64,000 bases of DNA, from positions 4,108,385 to 4,172,384 of the forward strand of contig NZ_LVWJ02000014.1 of NCBI RefSeq assembly GCF_001625015.1, in the 5' to 3' direction. Made by a program: the position numbers and the translations under genes. The stretch's first letter is position 1. The number at the start of each line of letters is the position of its first letter. Below the pieces are notes generated by a model. It made no database searches. It saw nothing but the letters and a program-made list of their open reading frames with translations, and was not told the DNA's origin. Positions 35,016-43,403 of this stretch are shown here, in pieces. The stretch is from Lewinella sp. 4G2 (GTDB taxonomy: Bacteria; Bacteroidota; Bacteroidia; Chitinophagales; Saprospiraceae).

Positions 35016-35794
35016 TATTGACCTTTGAAATTGGGTTTACGCTTCTCTACGAAGGCGGCAGCGCCCTCGGCAAAATCCTCCGCGGCGCTGGCCCGGCCAA
35101 ACGCTTCCGCTTCAGCGCCAAAGTCACTCGATGCATAGTAGGCATTGATGGCGGCAATGGATTCCCGCACGGCAATCGGGCCTTTCCCGGCGATGATCCG
35201 GAGCAACTCTATCGCCTTATCCCGCGCTTCGGCGGCGGGCAGGGCGTAGTTGACTAGCCCGATCCGGTGGGCTTCGGCCGCGTCGATCATGTTACCCGTC
35301 AACGTTAATTCCATCGCCTTTCCCTTACCGATGAGTTGGTTTAAACGTTGGGTACCGCCGTAGCCGGGGATGATCCCCAGGTTCACCTCGGGCTGCCCGA
35401 ACCGGGCCGTTTCCGTCGCTACCCGCAGGTGACAAGCGATCGCTAATTCGCAGCCACCACCCAGGGCAAACCCATTAACGAGGGCCACGACCGGCACGTG
35501 AAAACGCTCAATCAGAAAGAAGACGGCCTGCCCGTTTTCGGCCATTTTCTGGCCACTTCCGGCGGCGGCAACGCCGATAAACTCTTTGATGTCCGCCCCG
35601 GCCACGAAGGCGCGGTCGCCACTTCCCGTCAGCAGTACCCCGCTGATGTCAGCGCTATCCTTATAGTCACGGCCGAAGAGGTCCGCCAACTCCCCCATCG
35701 TTTGCTGGTTGAGGGCATTCAGGGCTTTGGGCCGGTTGATGGTTACGTGCAGGATGCGGTCCTCGAGGGATACGTCCAGATTCTGATAGATCAT
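35015..35794 (-). CDS. Enoyl-CoA hydratase/isomerase family protein
   Basis: 259 residues, the normal crotonase length. It contains HVTINRPKALNALNQQTMGE, the oxyanion segment AFVAGADIKEF, and NGFALGGGCELAIACHLRVA followed by PEVNLGIIPGYGGTQRL. The two catalytic glutamates of hydratases are visible, in the ELAIACH region and in PEVNLGI. It therefore probably hydrates short-chain 2-enoyl-CoA in beta-oxidation or a related pathway. Many paralogues act on different acyl-CoAs, so the substrate is not assigned. Followed directly by a small membrane protein gene. Confidence 0.93.
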   Translation of the reverse strand: MIYQNLDVSLEDRILHVTINRPKALNALNQQTMGELADLFGRDYKDSADISGVLLTGSGDRAFVAGADIKEFIGVAAAGSGQKMAENGQAVFFLIERFHVPVVALVNGFALGGGCELAIACHLRVATETARFGQPEVNLGIIPGYGGTQRLNQLIGKGKAMELTLTGNMIDAAEAHRIGLVNYALPAAEARDKAIELLRIIAGKGPIAVRESIAAINAYYASSDFGAEAEAFGRASAAEDFAEGAAAFVEKRKPNFKGQ

Positions 35795-35866
35795 TGGTAA
35801 AGTTTTGTGCAGATCGAAAGTAGTCAGCCGGCCCGTGGTTATCCCTTTGGGTGAAGGCGAAGTTAT

Positions 35867-37288
35867 CTAGGAGGTAGCGTAGAAAAGCCCCGCAATGCAA
35901 CCCGTCATCAAACAGGCGATGGTGCCGCCTAGGAGAGCAATCAATCCCAGATCGGTTAGGTTCTTCCGTTGCCCGGGGGCGATTGCGCCGATCCCACCCA
36001 CCTGAATGCCGATACTGGCAAAGTTGGCAAAACCACACAAGGCGTAAGCCGCGATTAGTGTGGATTTAGGTGAGAGCGTAACGTTCGGATCCGCCTGAAT
36101 GCCCCGGAATACGTCGTAGGCTACGAACTCATTGATGACCGTCTTCAGCCCCAACAACTGCCCGATGAGGGTGATGTCTTCCGTCGTCACGCCAATAATC
36201 CACGCCACGGGCGCGAAACACAGCGCGAGAAGGTAAGTAAAGCTGAAGCCTTCAAAACGGCCGGCGGTAGCGGCGGCAATCTCCTGGTTCCAGGTCGTTC
36301 CGGCCGTAACCGCTGCGTCCCAACTGTCATTGTCAAGGCCCATAGCCATCCAGTTGACGATGTCAGTGGCACTGACGAAAATGACATTCAGCATGAAGAT
36401 CAGCGCGGTAAAGACGAGGAGCATGGCGCCTACATTCACCGCCAGTTTGAGCCCGTCGGTGGTCCCCTTGCTGATGGCGTCCAGCAGGTTATTGGAGTCA
36501 TCGGCGGCCATCTCCAGGCGGTTATCTTTGGTTGGGGTCGGGGCGCCATCCGGACCTACCGCGCTACCCGTCACTGCAGCTAGTTCGTCCTTACTCTCGG
36601 GGAGCAACATTTTGGCGCACACAATTGCGGCGGGGGCCGAAATGATGCTGGCCGTCAGTAGGTGCTTAGCGAAGAAGCGCTCCGTCTCCAGGTCTCCCTG
36701 GCCGAGGAAGGCAATGTAAGTCACGTACACCGAGCCGGCGATCGTGGCCATTCCCCCGATCATCATGCAGAGCAATTCCGAGCGGGTCATCTTTTCGAGG
36801 TAGGGCTTCACGACGAGGGGTGCTTCCGTCTGGCCGATGAATACGTTCGCCGCAGCGGCCAGGCTTTCCGGACCGCTCAGGTTCATCGCTTTGCTGAGCA
36901 GCCAGGCCATTCCGTAAACTACCTTTTGGAGGATACCCAGGTAGTAAAGGATAGCCGATAAGGCCGAGAAAAAGACGATCGTGGGCAGCACCTGGAAGGC
37001 GAATATGTAGCCGAAGGTATCCATCTCCGTCACCAAACCAGAAAAGAGAAACTGACTGCCCGCGGCGGAGAACTCCAGCGTTTTGCGGAAGCCATCCGAA
37101 ATCGTATCGAAGAGGCCGTTGATGAAGGGCACCTTCAAAATCAACAGCGCCAAAACGAATTGCATCGCCACGCCGATCCCCACCAGTTTCCAGTTGATGG
37201 CGCTCCGGTCCTTACTAAATAGGTAGCAGATACCGATCATCACGGAGAGGCCGAGAGCACAGCGGAAGATATCGTAGGCAAGCGTCAT
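35867..37288 (-). CDS. CNT-family concentrative nucleoside transporter (NupC-like)
   Basis: ATG 37,288 gives 474 residues with about ten membrane segments. Family signatures are present: VFIGQTEAPLVVKPYLEKMT, GGMATIAGSVYVTYIAFLG, and near the end LIAAYALCGFANFASIGIQVGG. Hydrophilic residues 240-275 form a loop longer than in E. coli NupC. It should import nucleosides by cation symport. A longer open frame to 37,324 is not needed. It precedes the enoyl-CoA hydratase on the same strand with a gap of about 70 bp. Confidence 0.94.
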   Translation of the reverse strand: MTLAYDIFRCALGLSVMIGICYLFSKDRSAINWKLVGIGVAMQFVLALLILKVPFINGLFDTISDGFRKTLEFSAAGSQFLFSGLVTEMDTFGYIFAFQVLPTIVFFSALSAILYYLGILQKVVYGMAWLLSKAMNLSGPESLAAAANVFIGQTEAPLVVKPYLEKMTRSELLCMMIGGMATIAGSVYVTYIAFLGQGDLETERFFAKHLLTASIISAPAAIVCAKMLLPESKDELAAVTGSAVGPDGAPTPTKDNRLEMAADDSNNLLDAISKGTTDGLKLAVNVGAMLLVFTALIFMLNVIFVSATDIVNWMAMGLDNDSWDAAVTAGTTWNQEIAAATAGRFEGFSFTYLLALCFAPVAWIIGVTTEDITLIGQLLGLKTVINEFVAYDVFRGIQADPNVTLSPKSTLIAAYALCGFANFASIGIQVGGIGAIAPGQRKNLTDLGLIALLGGTIACLMTGCIAGLFYATS

Positions 37289-37374
37289 ACCCGCGAAGGT
37301 ACGTAAGAGCAGGCAGCCGGGCACACGGCAATTTAACCCCTTCGCGATCCGGTATTACGGGTTATCCGCGCACG

Positions 37375-37411
37375 AAAAGCCCCGCCCGGCAGGATACCGA
37401 ACGGGGCGACT
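37375..37411 (-). terminator. Terminator of the small lipoprotein gene
   Basis: On the minus strand GCCCCGTTCGG and CCGGGCGGGGC form a stem followed by TTTTC. It lies about 60 bp beyond the stop of the lipoprotein gene at 37,468 and before the transporter gene. Confidence 0.75.
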
Positions 37412-37467
37412 ATTTGATGAGATTACGAAAGCTTTTGAGTGGTTTCGCTAGGTGTCTAAGCGTGCGA

Positions 37468-38010
37468 TTACAACGGGCTGGCCACTACGGCAAACGTCGG
37501 CCGGGCGGTCAATTCCACGGGGGCGGGAATACTGTCATTAGTCGTTATGGTAACGGTGTAGGTAGCCGACTCAGCGAGTAGCCGGTCCGTCAAATCCACC
37601 TGGTCCACGTCGAGTTGCACCCGATCACCACTGAGGCGCTCGCCGGTGAGGTCCGCCAGCTCTAGGTCAGCAAATCCGGGGGCGGAGAGCGTTGCGGTGA
37701 CGTCATCAATCACGCCGAAATCAACCGCGGCGTTGGCGTCACTGATCAGCAGTTCGATGCTGATGAGTCCAATGGATTTGACCCGCTCATCGTCAATGTC
37801 TTCGGCATCCAATTCAGCCTTAACGTCGCTAGGAATATCCGCGGCCACGACGGAGAAGGTGCCCGCTTCGTCCTGCGCGGGGAGGGTGAAGTTGATTTCG
37901 GAGCCCTCTACGTTGAAGGCGATGTCCGGCACGGCGTCCTCGATGAGGTCACAAGAAGAAGCCATCAGGGCGGTCACGGCCAGGAAGGCCAAGAGAATAC
38001 GGTGGATCAT
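37468..38010 (-). CDS. Hypothetical lipoprotein
   Basis: 180 residues with a signal peptide and lipobox MASSC near residue 20, so membrane-anchored. The rest is acidic, alternates short beta strands and has no cysteines. There are hints of a beta-sandwich (SEINFTLPAQD, YTVTITTNDS). No family recognised. Flanked by a terminator downstream and by two copies of the dispersed motif upstream. Confidence 0.82.
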   Translation of the reverse strand: MIHRILLAFLAVTALMASSCDLIEDAVPDIAFNVEGSEINFTLPAQDEAGTFSVVAADIPSDVKAELDAEDIDDERVKSIGLISIELLISDANAAVDFGVIDDVTATLSAPGFADLELADLTGERLSGDRVQLDVDQVDLTDRLLAESATYTVTITTNDSIPAPVELTARPTFAVVASPL

Positions 38011-38456
38011 GGTAGGTTGTTTTCCCCTTCATTGCCCGGGTGGGCCAGGTCGTTACACCTCCCCTCTTTTTTTCGTCCATCTAATTAAGTCTTTCCATTT
38101 GGGCGCTGCCGCAGGTGTCAGGTAATTGGGAATGGGATTCACCCTAAAGCTTAGGACCAATATTGGATGAATGGAACAACTCCTGATGCAGAGGGATACC
38201 GTCATCAACTGAAGAGGTGGTATCCAGGTGTCCTTTTCACCCTCTAAATAAAAGCCCAGTCCTAACCGCTTTCCATCGCCGGTGGACCCGCAGGGGACGC
38301 CGCCCCGTCTCCACCGCACCCGCGGCAGCGCCCTACCCCATCTAACTTGTCCCCCAAGAGTCCAGCGACATATTCCACTGGTTAACAAACATCCAGTCTA
38401 AAATAGGATTCTAGGTTTACGGACTTCCCTCACTACGCTTTCCAACACCGATCTTG
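38011..38456. other. Intergenic region with two copies of the dispersed motif in opposite orientation
   Basis: The 446 bp contain GGGCGCTGCCGCAGGTG at 38,101-38,117 and GCACCCGCGGCAGCGCCC at 38,316-38,333, facing each other about 200 bp apart. Otherwise I see no gene; promoters for the divergent neighbours must lie here. Confidence 0.75.
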
Positions 38457-41381
38457 ATGCCGACCAGAGCCTTACTTACCTTTTTTGCACTGTCCCTGAG
38501 CCTGGCTGCCTTCGGCCAGACCGACGTGGCCGCCCTCATCAAAGAGTACCAGGAACGCGACCGCGGGCCTTACCAGGACATCCGCTGGTTCTGCGCTGAC
38601 GGAAGTAACCGCCACCCCCGCGAAGGCTGCGCAACGCCGAGTAAAAACAACTTTCAACACGCCCGCTACCTGCCGGAAATCGTGGAACTCGGCGAAAACG
38701 AACACCTCTACCTCGCACAGATCCTGACCAATACGGACAAGGACGACTTTTGGGACGCCGACCGGAACCACAGCAGGATGATCCAGTACCAACTGGGGAA
38801 TTACCTGGCGGCCATCGACGACGGCTGGATCAACCGCAAGGGACAGTACTACCGCGGCGCCTTCCAGGTGGAGGACGAAATGGCCTGGGGCCGCGACTAC
38901 CTGAACTGGATGATGGGTAAGGAAGAAGCCCTCCGCGAAAACTTCTACCTCGTTCGCCAAAGCCTGAAGGACATCCCCCACCGCAAGGATGATGACCTGA
39001 CGCAGAAGGTCCGTAACGATTCCAAAGCCATCGCCGATAAGTACGGCAAATTCATGGAGCTCCGGATCAAGATCCACGGCCAACCCGAAGGCAAGGACGC
39101 GGACGCCGTCGAGAAATTCCTCGCCGAAAACAAGGAAGAGCTGGAGCGCCGCGACCTCGCCAACAAAATGCGCGGCCTCATTCGCGACATCCGCACCGCC
39201 TACGTCGACCGCGACATCGTGGCCGACATCGACGCCATCAACCGAACCATTCCCGCCTCCGCCAAGAGCAAACTGCAGGACGATATCGCTGCCTTCGTGC
39301 AGTACCACCGGATGAGCAAGGACGACCCCGCCGAGGGCGCCGAAGACCGCATCACCGCCGCCGCCGACCTCATGCTGAAGATCCGCCAGGAACTCATCGG
39401 CGAAAGCAAATACTGGCGCCTGGAGCCGATGGATATCAGTGTCGCCCTCGAGAACCTGATCTTCAGCACCGCTCACCACTGGGAACCGAAGAACACCCGC
39501 GAGCAGATGGAGAAGATCTGCTACCTCGGCAAGGCCGCCGCCGGCGCTGGCTTCGTGGAAGAGTGGGAGTGGAACGAAGCCGCCACCCAACTCGGCGACC
39601 CGAATGACCAATACGTCTATCCCCGCGCCGCCAATGACTACCTCGACGCCGCCCGCCGCTACGTGGAGTGGGGCGTGAGCACCAACCGCGCCACCTTCGG
39701 CGATGACGTCGAGCGCTACCTGGAATTCGAACCCAAAGCCGTTGGGTTTTTGGATAACCGCATCCGGGGCTCCGTCCTGCTGCCCCTCGGCAATACCGTG
39801 GGTGAACTCGGCGACTGGGTGGCCCGCGTAAGTAACCTGAAGAACGCCGTGTTGGACCTCCCGAACCAGGGTTCCATGCGGGGTCTCAACCCCGGCTACG
39901 CCCGTGGAAAGTTGCACGTCATCGAGGGTAACCCCGAAGAAGTGGAGGTGAACCCCAACGACATCTTCATCTTCGCCACCCCACCGGCGGACCTAAAGCC
40001 CGTCGGCGGAATCGCGACCGTAAATGAGGGCAACATGGTCAGCCACGTACAACTGCTGGCCCGTAACCTGGGCATCCCAAATGCCGTCCTGACCGACGAG
40101 CAATTTGCCGCCCTCAAGAAATACGACGGCCAGGATATGTTCTACGCCGTCAGCAACCGCGGCACCGTCAACATGCGCCCCGCCTCGGAAATGACCGACG
40201 AGGAAACCGAACTCTTCGCCACCCGTGAACGCAGCAACGAACGCATCACGGTACCTACCGACGCGCTTCGGCTGGACGTCAACCGCCTGCTCAATATGCG
40301 GGAGATCCGCAGCAAGGACAGTGGCAAACTTGCCGGACCAAAAGCCGCTAACCTAGGGCAATTAAAAGCGCTCTTCCCCAATGAAGTGGTGGAAGGCCTC
40401 GTCATCCCCTTCGGTATTTTCCGCGACCACATGAACCAACGGATGCCCGGACAGGGCGGCGTTAGCTACTGGGAATTCCTCAACGCTAAATTCAAGGAAG
40501 CTAAGGGCATGGAGGATAACGGGATCGACGCCGCCACGGTGGAATCCTTCTCTCTCCGCAACCTGGCTACCCTGCGGGACGCCATCATGCAGATCCAGAT
40601 CCAACCCGAACTGGTGCGGGCCCTGCGGGATAGCTTCCGTACGGTACTGGGCGATGACCTGGGCCGCGTCCCCGTCTTCCTCCGGTCGGACACCAACATG
40701 GAAGATTTGGCCGACTTTACCGGAGCTGGTCTTAACCTAACCGTCTTCAACGCCGTCGAGGAAGAGAAGATCATGAATGGTATCCGCAAGGTCTGGGCCA
40801 GCCCCTACACGGAGCGAAGTTTCAAGTGGCGCCAACGCCTGCTGTTGAACCCCGAAAACGTATTCCCCAGTATCCTAATCATCCCCAGCGTGGACGTGGA
40901 TTATTCCGGCGTAATGATCACCAAGGGCGTCAATTCCGGATTGGACGGCGACGTGACCGTTGCCTTTAGCCGCGGTGCCGGTGGTGCCGTCGACGGCCAG
41001 GCCGCCGAGGCCTATCGCCTCCCCTACGCTGGCGGCAATACCCTACTCACTCCCGCCCGCGAACGACTGCACCGCCGCCTGCCCGCCACGGGGGGTAGCA
41101 TCATGGTGCCAGCTCCGTTCAACGAGCGCGTACTGAGCGAGCAGAACCTGCGGGACCTTAGGAACCTGTCCGTTAAAGTAGAAGAGATCATGCCCGAAGC
41201 AACCGGCGAAACTGGCGCGATCCCCTGGGACGTGGAGCTTGGTTTCCAGAACGATAAGATCTACCTCTTCCAGATCCGCCCCTTCGTAGAGAACCAACGG
41301 GCGCAGTCCTCAGACTACCTGGAAAAGATCAGCCCCCAACCCGAAACGGACATCAACCTTGACCTGGAAGCGGCAATCTAA
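38457..41381 (+). CDS. Exported PEP/pyruvate-binding (PPDK/PpsA-like) domain protein
   Basis: 974 residues from ATG 38,457 (the open frame begins three bases earlier at TTG). A signal peptide ends AAFGQ. Residues about 25-460 are a helical region of unknown role. At about 480-560 there is a phosphohistidine-type swivelling domain (ARGKLHVIEGNPEEVEVNP, NMVSHVQLLARNLGIPNAV with the His). Then comes a PEP/pyruvate-binding ATP-grasp-like domain: GPKAANLGQLKALFPNE, VFLRSDTNMEDLADFTGAG, and ending WDVELGFQNDKIYLFQIRPF, as in pyruvate phosphate dikinase and PEP synthase. Such enzymes are normally cytosolic because they need ATP, so an export signal is odd. The PEP-binding TIM barrel is absent. It is not PEP synthase in the strict sense; role unknown. 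Confidence 0.88.
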   Translation: MPTRALLTFFALSLSLAAFGQTDVAALIKEYQERDRGPYQDIRWFCADGSNRHPREGCATPSKNNFQHARYLPEIVELGENEHLYLAQILTNTDKDDFWDADRNHSRMIQYQLGNYLAAIDDGWINRKGQYYRGAFQVEDEMAWGRDYLNWMMGKEEALRENFYLVRQSLKDIPHRKDDDLTQKVRNDSKAIADKYGKFMELRIKIHGQPEGKDADAVEKFLAENKEELERRDLANKMRGLIRDIRTAYVDRDIVADIDAINRTIPASAKSKLQDDIAAFVQYHRMSKDDPAEGAEDRITAAADLMLKIRQELIGESKYWRLEPMDISVALENLIFSTAHHWEPKNTREQMEKICYLGKAAAGAGFVEEWEWNEAATQLGDPNDQYVYPRAANDYLDAARRYVEWGVSTNRATFGDDVERYLEFEPKAVGFLDNRIRGSVLLPLGNTVGELGDWVARVSNLKNAVLDLPNQGSMRGLNPGYARGKLHVIEGNPEEVEVNPNDIFIFATPPADLKPVGGIATVNEGNMVSHVQLLARNLGIPNAVLTDEQFAALKKYDGQDMFYAVSNRGTVNMRPASEMTDEETELFATRERSNERITVPTDALRLDVNRLLNMREIRSKDSGKLAGPKAANLGQLKALFPNEVVEGLVIPFGIFRDHMNQRMPGQGGVSYWEFLNAKFKEAKGMEDNGIDAATVESFSLRNLATLRDAIMQIQIQPELVRALRDSFRTVLGDDLGRVPVFLRSDTNMEDLADFTGAGLNLTVFNAVEEEKIMNGIRKVWASPYTERSFKWRQRLLLNPENVFPSILIIPSVDVDYSGVMITKGVNSGLDGDVTVAFSRGAGGAVDGQAAEAYRLPYAGGNTLLTPARERLHRRLPATGGSIMVPAPFNERVLSEQNLRDLRNLSVKVEEIMPEATGETGAIPWDVELGFQNDKIYLFQIRPFVENQRAQSSDYLEKISPQPETDINLDLEAAI

Positions 41382-41453
41382 CGCATACGTTCAATCCGCC
41401 AAAATTACTGGCGGTCAAGACTTTACATTAATCGACTTACCGAGCAAAGCATT

Positions 41454-42767
41454 ATGAATTTTAAAAAATACCTCATCCCGGCCACGCTTACCCTGTTCTT
41501 CGCCGTGCTGATGCCTTGGCGACCTGCTGAAGGTTACCCAATCCTGGGTGGCGTGGAGCGGACCAACATTCGCCGACTCATCAGATTGCAACGGATGGAC
41601 TCCGCGAAGCTCGTCCGCACCCTACCCTACGGTAGCCGCCATGGGATCGATTACATCCGCCTCAACCTGATGGACCGGCCCATCGACAGCAACCTGATTG
41701 CGCGTAGCCCGGACCTGGAGGCCGAACTCGAAAAGCTGATTCCCAACGGAGGCCGCGCCTACTCGCTGGCGATCATGGACATCACCGACGGCCGCGAACC
41801 GCGCTACCTGGAACGGAACGCTACTCTCGGCTACCAGCCGGGAAGCGTCGGTAAACTCGCCGTAATCACCGCCCTCATGTGTGAGCTGGAAAACGTTTAC
41901 GTCGACGACGTAGATGCCCGCTGGGAGTTACTCAAGAATAAGGTCGTCCGCGGTAATCAGTTTGCGGTGTACGACCACCACACCATTCCCGATTACGATC
42001 CGGAAACCGATCGTTACAGCCGGCCCCGGGCCCGCCCCGACCACGAATTCTCCGTCTACGAATGGGCGGACCACATGCTCTCCGTATCCAATAACGGCGC
42101 GGCGAGCATCGTCTGGCGCGAGGCCATTTTGATGCGGGTGTTCGGCCCCAAATACGTGGACCTCACCCAGGAAGAAGCGGATGAATACTTCCGCACTACC
42201 GACCGCCGGCGGCTGCGGGATATTTCCGAAGACGTCGTCAACGGCCCACTCCGCGCGCTGGGCATTCACCACGATGAGTGGCGGTTGGGCACCATGTTTA
42301 CCCGTGGTGCGAGTGGCATCGTTCCGCCCAAGGGTGGCAGTATCGGTACGCCCCGCGGTCTGATGAAATGGATGGTCGCCCTCGAAAGCGGTAAGATCAC
42401 CGACGCAGCTTCCAGTCTCGAGATCAAGCGCCTGATGTACATGACGGATCGCCGCATCCGCTACGCCCACGCCCCCGCCCTCGATAGCGCGGCGGTGTAT
42501 TTCAAATCGGGCTCCCTCTATGGTTGCCTCGCTGGCACCAGTTGCGGCAAATACCGCGGCAACCGCATGAACTACATGAACTCCCTCTGCATCGTAGAAC
42601 AACCTGACGGCACGCGTTATATGGTCGCCCTCGAAACCAACGTACTGGGCAGAAACTCTGCCTACGATCACCAACTCCTGGCTACCCGCATCGATAACCT
42701 CATCCGTAACAGCGCGGAAAAATTCGAGGATCCACCGGAAGATTTGGGTGATGCACCCGAGTTATAG
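41454..42767 (+). CDS. Secreted penicillin-recognising serine hydrolase
   Basis: 437 residues with an N-terminal signal or anchor segment. The three active-site motifs of the beta-lactamase/PBP superfamily are present: S131-V-G-K134 in YQPGSVGKLAV, SNN at 212-214, and KSGS in VYFKSGSLYG. The protein is larger than class A beta-lactamases and lacks a clear omega-loop Glu, so a peptidoglycan-processing or other peptidase role fits better than antibiotic resistance. It follows the exported PPDK-like gene by about 70 bp on the same strand; a second, shorter member of the superfamily lies at 46,456-47,412. Confidence 0.87.
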   Translation: MNFKKYLIPATLTLFFAVLMPWRPAEGYPILGGVERTNIRRLIRLQRMDSAKLVRTLPYGSRHGIDYIRLNLMDRPIDSNLIARSPDLEAELEKLIPNGGRAYSLAIMDITDGREPRYLERNATLGYQPGSVGKLAVITALMCELENVYVDDVDARWELLKNKVVRGNQFAVYDHHTIPDYDPETDRYSRPRARPDHEFSVYEWADHMLSVSNNGAASIVWREAILMRVFGPKYVDLTQEEADEYFRTTDRRRLRDISEDVVNGPLRALGIHHDEWRLGTMFTRGASGIVPPKGGSIGTPRGLMKWMVALESGKITDAASSLEIKRLMYMTDRRIRYAHAPALDSAAVYFKSGSLYGCLAGTSCGKYRGNRMNYMNSLCIVEQPDGTRYMVALETNVLGRNSAYDHQLLATRIDNLIRNSAEKFEDPPEDLGDAPEL

Positions 42768-42783
42768 CATGCATATCATTTCT

Positions 42784-42801
42784 GGGCGCTGCCGCAGGTG
42801 C
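42784..42801 (+). repeat. Dispersed 18-bp motif (intergenic)
   Basis: GGGCGCTGCCGCAGGTGC, an exact match to the copy at 28,721, just after the serine hydrolase stop codon. Confidence 0.85.
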
Positions 42802-42900
42802 GATGGAATGGATGGAACGCAGAAAAGGGTGACCGAATGAAAGTTAGCCAGCGTCCACCAAAAAGGTGACGATACGCATCTACCGGGAAAACCCTTCCCT

Positions 42901-43332
42901 ATGAGATCCCTATTCTACGTCCTGTTTACCTTCTTTATCGCCAGCTTGAGCCTCTTCGGCCAGACCGACCCCATCCTCGAAGAGGTCGACCAAATGCCCC
43001 TCTACAAAGCCGTGTGTGGCGACGGCGAGGACCCGAAATTCTGCGCCGACCGAGCGATGCTGCAGTACGTTTACAGTAGCATCGTCTACCCTAAGCAAGC
43101 CGTAGCCAAGGAGGCGGAGGGCATGGTCGTGATCTCCTTCGTCGTCGAGAAGAACGGTATGATTTCGAACCCAACGATCTACCGCGACCAGGTAGGCTAC
43201 GGCGCGGGTGAGGAAGTCCTCCGTATCGTACGAGCGATGAACGACAACAACCCTTCCTGGAAGCCCGGCATCCACGAGGGCAAGCCCGTTCGCGTTGAGT
43301 ACAAATTGCCCGTCAAGTTTAAGCTGAGCTAA
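42901..43332 (+). CDS. Exported TonB C-terminal domain protein
   Basis: 143 residues with a signal peptide ending SLFGQ. The rest is a TonB C-terminal domain: IVYPKQAVAKEAEGMVVISF, VVEKNGMISNPTIYRD, PSWKPGIHEGKPVRVEYKLP. There is no proline-rich linker and the signal appears cleavable, so it is not a classical TonB that links the inner membrane to outer-membrane receptors. Bacteroidota have many such stand-alone exported domains, probably for protein contacts. Followed by a strong terminator. Confidence 0.9.
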   Translation: MRSLFYVLFTFFIASLSLFGQTDPILEEVDQMPLYKAVCGDGEDPKFCADRAMLQYVYSSIVYPKQAVAKEAEGMVVISFVVEKNGMISNPTIYRDQVGYGAGEEVLRIVRAMNDNNPSWKPGIHEGKPVRVEYKLPVKFKLS

Positions 43333-43352
43333 GCGAAATAGCCATACCACTG

Positions 43353-43384
43353 AAAAGGGGCTGCCATAACTGGTAGCCCCTTTC
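43353..43384. terminator. Bidirectional terminator
   Basis: AAAAGGGGCTGCCA and TGGTAGCCCCTTT form a stem with one mismatch and loop TAAC, with A and T runs on either side. It serves the TonB-domain gene on the plus strand and the HEAT transporter gene ending at 43,404 on the minus strand. Confidence 0.9.
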
Positions 43385-43403
43385 TAGTTTTGCTTACTCC
43401 TGA

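Noticed and set aside
38472..39917. 481-codon minus-strand frame
   Set aside because: Valine/glycine-rich antisense shadow of the exported PPDK-like gene with no motif of its own.
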